Assembly (NCBI GenBank): GCA_021161085.1
Contig: JAGHBH010000134.1
Location: forward strand, 1-7,393
Direction of reading: 5' to 3'
Source: Thermoplasmata archaeon
Lineage (GTDB): Archaea; Thermoplasmatota; Thermoplasmata; JAGHBH01
Length of the DNA: 7,393 nucleotides
Shown here: one piece after another, positions 4,934 to 7,393 of the stretch
Layout: the number at the start of each line of letters is the position of its first letter
How positions within the stretch are numbered: the first letter of the stretch is position 1
Notes under the pieces: model-generated
The model's database searches: none
Told to the model about the DNA's origin: nothing
Seen by the model: the letters and a program-made list of their open reading frames with translations, nothing else
Position numbers and translations under genes: made by a program

Positions 4934-6292
4934 TCACTGGCGCACGCCGTGTTCCCCGGCATCGCCGGTGTCGTGGATGGAGAGCACATCCAGGGCTGCC
5001 ACCCTGCACTCTGCTCCCAACATCTCAGATATACTGGGTGTGGTCCGTCCTCCGTCGCCATTAACAAACTCCTTTATATAGGTTCCTGACGAGGCACGGA
5101 TGGTCAGTTCCATCCTGCTTCCCTTCACCTTCCCCACACTGACGGAATAGATGATCTTCCTTCTCACCATATCCCCCCGTCTGTGTCTCACCCGGGTAGG
5201 GGTCCTCTGCCTTATCTCCCCGCCCTCCGGGCCCGCCAGGGTTTCTATCTTCCTTATGTCCTCCCGGGTGAGGGGCCGCTCGCACTCCACCACGGCCAGA
5301 TATGTCTTGTCTGGTGCAGCCGACTTTATCTCCCTCACCTCCTTTCTGTCGGAAAACCTCAGCCCGGAGACCTCCACCCGCCCGCCGGCGGATTCGTTGA
5401 TCTCTCTCTCCAAAAGGGAGAGGTCCAAATGCCGCCTCCGGGGGTTCTTTATCTCCGCCACGAAAGGCCTCCCAGTCCCCAGCATCCTGGCGTCTATATC
5501 CTCCCGCCCCATCCCGTGGAAAGCATGACCACTCCCGCCCGCCGCCTCCAAGAGGGGGCCGCATATGATCTCCTCGACGCTGGTGGGATACCGTTTACCT
5601 GTTCCACCGCACTCTTCGCACCCTCTACCTCGACATCTACGGCAGGGCCACCGCGTCTGGGGGATGTCCCTGACGAGCTTGCGGTACCGTCCATAGACAT
5701 AGAGAGAGCGCACCTCCACCTCCACAACATCATATACAGTATCCACCACCGCCAGAACATCCGCCGAGTCCGTGGTCCCCTCTTTCCCGGAAAGCACAGC
5801 AACCCTCTTCCCCACCTCCCGGTTGAACTCCACCTTCATCCTCTCTCCCCGTGTGACGGCCCACCTCTCCCACAACCCGTCCTCCCTCTCCACGATCTCC
5901 GGCTCAAGGCGGCATCCAACGGTGAAACTGTCATACTCCCACGGCTCCAGGGCCTCCACCACCATACTGGCATAATCGTCCAGCCTCAGGAAGAGGCCGC
6001 CGCACAGGGTACAGTCCTCTCCGGGATTCCCCTCCACATCCCCGCCCCCCCCGCCATCAGCCGGATGGGACAGAACATCCTCAACAGTGGTCTCGGCCTC
6101 TTGTCCATTATCGCCGGAAGAATGCAGCCAGGCCAGCAGTCTTTTCCCCCTCTCCACGTTGTCCAGTCCGCTGCCGACCCTGGCGAACAGCCGGCCGATA
6201 CACCTGCAGCAAAGCCCCTCGGCCTCCGCCAGGGCCACGATCTCCCGGGGAGACAGACCGCTCTCCCCTTCCTCCGCCTCTTTCTCTCCCAT
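4934..6292 (-). CDS. pus10: Pus10, tRNA pseudouridine 54/55 synthase
   Basis: A 452-residue protein with the Pus10 layout. The N-terminal THUMP-containing region has two CxxC pairs (residues 28-31 and 94-97, CRC and CTLC) that hold a zinc ion. A further cysteine cluster CRRCRGRGCEECGG lies at 217-228. The catalytic domain has RYPTSVEEII, the active-site block HGMGREDIDARML (259-271), which includes the catalytic Asp, and the C-terminal SGTYIKEFVNGDGGRT (402-417). Archaeal Pus10 makes pseudouridine 55, and in many species 54, in the T-loop of tRNAs, replacing bacterial TruB. The start ATG 6292 is preceded by AAGGAGAT overlapping the upstream stop; an upstream ATG at 6340 would overlap the preceding gene by 46 bases. 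Between the two CxxC pairs lies a low-complexity segment with a run of five glycines (near residue 82). Confidence 0.95.
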   Translation of the reverse strand: MGEKEAEEGESGLSPREIVALAEAEGLCCRCIGRLFARVGSGLDNVERGKRLLAWLHSSGDNGQEAETTVEDVLSHPADGGGGGDVEGNPGEDCTLCGGLFLRLDDYASMVVEALEPWEYDSFTVGCRLEPEIVEREDGLWERWAVTRGERMKVEFNREVGKRVAVLSGKEGTTDSADVLAVVDTVYDVVEVEVRSLYVYGRYRKLVRDIPQTRWPCRRCRGRGCEECGGTGKRYPTSVEEIICGPLLEAAGGSGHAFHGMGREDIDARMLGTGRPFVAEIKNPRRRHLDLSLLEREINESAGGRVEVSGLRFSDRKEVREIKSAAPDKTYLAVVECERPLTREDIRKIETLAGPEGGEIRQRTPTRVRHRRGDMVRRKIIYSVSVGKVKGSRMELTIRASSGTYIKEFVNGDGGRTTPSISEMLGAECRVAALDVLSIHDTGDAGEHGVRQ

Positions 6293-6294
6293 AT

Positions 6295-6834
6295 CTATCT
6301 CCTTGGAAGGGCCATATAGTGTTCTTTTATCCAGTCCCACAGCGGCTCTTGGTCCCCCCGGATGTGGGCCTCATGCCACGGCACGGCGGTCTTCTTTATC
6401 TCCACCCAGATATCGCTGGGCCGTGCCCGATGAACGGGCGAATCATAGAGGAGATATGGGGTTATCCCCTCACGTCCTCCCTCCCTCCAGTCGGCCAGAA
6501 AGAACACCAGAGCCAGCCGTTCCCCCTGGTAGCCGTACAGCTCGGCCCTGAGGCCCTGGAGGTGAGGGAACCGTGTGTCCCGCAGCTCCACCTCCGAGAC
6601 CCGGTCGAAGGCGAAATCCCTCTTCAAACGCCATTCCTTGTGGCCCTTGTAGTCCACGAACTCCCACTCGAAGGGGGTCAACTGCATCCTCACCCCCCGG
6701 TCGATATCGAACTTCAACCACAGGCCGAAGAACATCTCCATTATCTTCTCCATGAGCTTCCCCCGCCCGGGAAACGGAGAAGCCTCCGGGGAAAACTTCT
6801 CATCCAGATCGGCAAGCCAGTCCTCTGATGTCAT
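6295..6834 (-). CDS. Unrecognised Trp-rich protein, first gene of the pus10 operon
   Basis: A 179-residue protein I do not recognise. It has no signal peptide or membrane segment and no obvious catalytic or metal-binding motif. It is notably rich in aromatic residues, with nine tryptophans, including EWEFVDYKGHKEWRLKRDF and a closing LWDWIKEHYMALPRR. The middle looks like alternating strands (AELYGYQGERLALVFFLADW), suggesting a compact cytoplasmic beta or alpha/beta domain. ATG 6834 is preferred; a TTG two codons earlier is also in frame. No Shine-Dalgarno is visible, and TTAT sequences lie about 27-30 bases upstream on the reverse strand, so a leaderless transcript is possible. The stop overlaps the pus10 ribosome-binding site, so the two are co-translated. 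That coupling hints at a job in tRNA modification or translation, but this is context only. Confidence 0.75.
   Translation of the reverse strand: MTSEDWLADLDEKFSPEASPFPGRGKLMEKIMEMFFGLWLKFDIDRGVRMQLTPFEWEFVDYKGHKEWRLKRDFAFDRVSEVELRDTRFPHLQGLRAELYGYQGERLALVFFLADWREGGREGITPYLLYDSPVHRARPSDIWVEIKKTAVPWHEAHIRGDQEPLWDWIKEHYMALPRR
6297..6304 (-). promoter_or_regulatory. Ribosome-binding site of pus10 overlapping the upstream stop codon
   Basis: On the reverse strand the sequence reads AAGGAGATAGATATG: the Shine-Dalgarno AAGGAGAT, the TAG stop of the preceding gene sharing its last base, and the pus10 ATG. This decides the pus10 start and ties its translation to that of the unknown upstream protein. 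Confidence 0.8.
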
Positions 6835-6911
6835 GGCCAAGGGGATAACAGCGGAGGGGGATAAGGGTTTTGGTCGGAACCCCCAAATACCCTCCCCCGC
6901 ATGGGGATGTG
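6835..6911. promoter_or_regulatory. Divergent promoter region between the pus10 operon and a methyltransferase gene
   Basis: This 77-bp gap drives genes in both directions. It contains two copies of GGGGATAA (6841-6848 and 6857-6864, 16 bases apart start to start), which read as TTATCCCC on the reverse strand and could act as TATA elements or an operator. GGGTT (6865-6869) pairs with AACCC (6878-6882). On the + strand AAATAC (6885-6890) lies 22-27 bases before the ATG at 6912, a possible TATA box for a leaderless transcript. All assignments are by position and resemblance. Confidence 0.4.
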
Positions 6912-7393
6912 ATGGGCGAGGACAGGAAGAGGAAGCTGGACAGGATGCTGGAGAGGGTGGACGCCCTATCCTCCAGAGGATACTCCCGGGTTAGGATTCT
7001 GGAGGCCATTGGAGACACGGCTCTGGCGAGGGAGGCCGTGGAGATAGCGTGGTGCAGACGCCGTGCCGGAGACCGGTTTTCCAGGGCGGGAGAGATGTAT
7101 TTTGACGAGGGCGGTCTGCGGTACTCCACTCCGGAGGAGGTGTCGCTCTTCCTTGCCAGGGAGATAAGGGATAGGGCGGGCAGTGGTGTGGTGTTGGACG
7201 CCGGCTGCGGTATAGGAGGCCAGCTCCTGGGCTTCGCTTCCGTATTGGATAAGAGAGGGGGGAGCGTGGTCGGTGTTGAACTCGACGGGCGGAGGGTGGA
7301 ATATGCCGGGTGGAACATGGAGGCGTACGGGCTTGAGAACGTGGACATAATTCACGGTGACGCTCTGGCCCCCGGAACGTTCCCCCCGGGTGG
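6912..7393 (+). CDS. Class I SAM methyltransferase, Tgs1/THUMP-like type, N-terminal part
   Basis: A gene cut by the window end after 160 complete codons. Residues 1-50 are helical and basic. Then comes FDEGGLRYSTPEEVSLFLA (64-82), which resembles the segment preceding the SAM site in the Tgs1 (cap guanine-N2 methyltransferase) and bacterial THUMP-like methyltransferases. SAM motif I is VVLDAGCGIGG (93-103), the acidic post-I strand is GVELDGRRVEYA (121-132), and the next strand ends in HGDAL (148-152). The NPPY/DPPW-type catalytic motif would lie beyond the window, so the target atom cannot be judged. An RNA base is the likely substrate. ATG 6912 is chosen; GTG 6909 directly before it is also in frame, and no strong ribosome-binding site is visible. 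The gene faces away from the pus10 operon. Confidence 0.8.
   Translation, partial: MGEDRKRKLDRMLERVDALSSRGYSRVRILEAIGDTALAREAVEIAWCRRRAGDRFSRAGEMYFDEGGLRYSTPEEVSLFLAREIRDRAGSGVVLDAGCGIGGQLLGFASVLDKRGGSVVGVELDGRRVEYAGWNMEAYGLENVDIIHGDALAPGTFPPG

Noticed and set aside
4831..6300. CRISPR-like repeats or insertion-sequence ends
   Set aside because: No regularly spaced repeats or terminal inverted repeats with a transposase frame were seen anywhere in the window.
5183..6319. Long open frame of 378 codons on the + strand
   Set aside because: It is antisense to pus10; the proline- and leucine-rich product is the usual shadow of a G+C-rich gene, and pus10 is unmistakable.
6338..6340. Upstream ATG giving Pus10 16 more residues
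   Set aside because: It would overlap the preceding gene by 46 bases, whereas ATG 6292 has an ideal ribosome-binding site.

Overview
This window is archaeal, most likely euryarchaeal in the broad sense. It carries ribosomal proteins L40e and L21e, the RNA polymerase subunit RpoF (Rpb4), an archaeal Pus10, a DUF655 protein and a Cgi121-like KEOPS subunit. The order L21e, rpoF, DUF655, ksgA is a well-known archaeal arrangement. The high G+C of the main part would fit a Thermoplasmatota or related lineage, but I cannot resolve the lineage from this sequence alone.

Bases 1 to about 830 form a distinct AT-rich block (15 of 60 bases are G or C at 121-180). It holds the 3' end of pstB and a complete phoU, both on the + strand: the tail of a phosphate-uptake (Pst) operon. 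A small frame starts inside the phoU stop (TAATG) and runs over an abrupt change to G+C-rich DNA near 828-831, where it soon ends. This is the strongest anomaly in the window. It is either a horizontal-transfer or rearrangement boundary, or an assembly junction.

Bases 831-1020 hold no convincing gene but contain several short hairpins, a perfect 14-bp palindrome and a plausible TATA element leading into rpl40e (1021-1170). Then follow, on the same strand, a tandem universal stress protein (1251-2057) and a Cgi121-like protein (2096-2698).

From 2717 to 6834 everything is on the - strand and reads as one compact operon, in transcription order: an unrecognised Trp-rich protein, pus10, rpl21e, rpoF, a DUF655 gene and ksgA. 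Intergenic spacing is short, and Shine-Dalgarno sequences are clear for several of the genes; the gene pair cgi121/ksgA is convergent with only 18 bp between stops. A 77-bp divergent region with repeats separates this operon from a + strand gene that is cut by the window end, a Tgs1/THUMP-like class I methyltransferase.

Functionally the G+C-rich part is a translation and RNA-modification neighbourhood: KEOPS (t6A37 in tRNA), KsgA (dimethyl-adenosines of 16S rRNA), Pus10 (pseudouridine 54/55 of tRNA) and a probable RNA methyltransferase, together with two ribosomal proteins and an RNA polymerase subunit. I see no CRISPR array, insertion sequence or tRNA. The least explained elements are the 775-1020 junction region and the unknown first gene of the pus10 operon.
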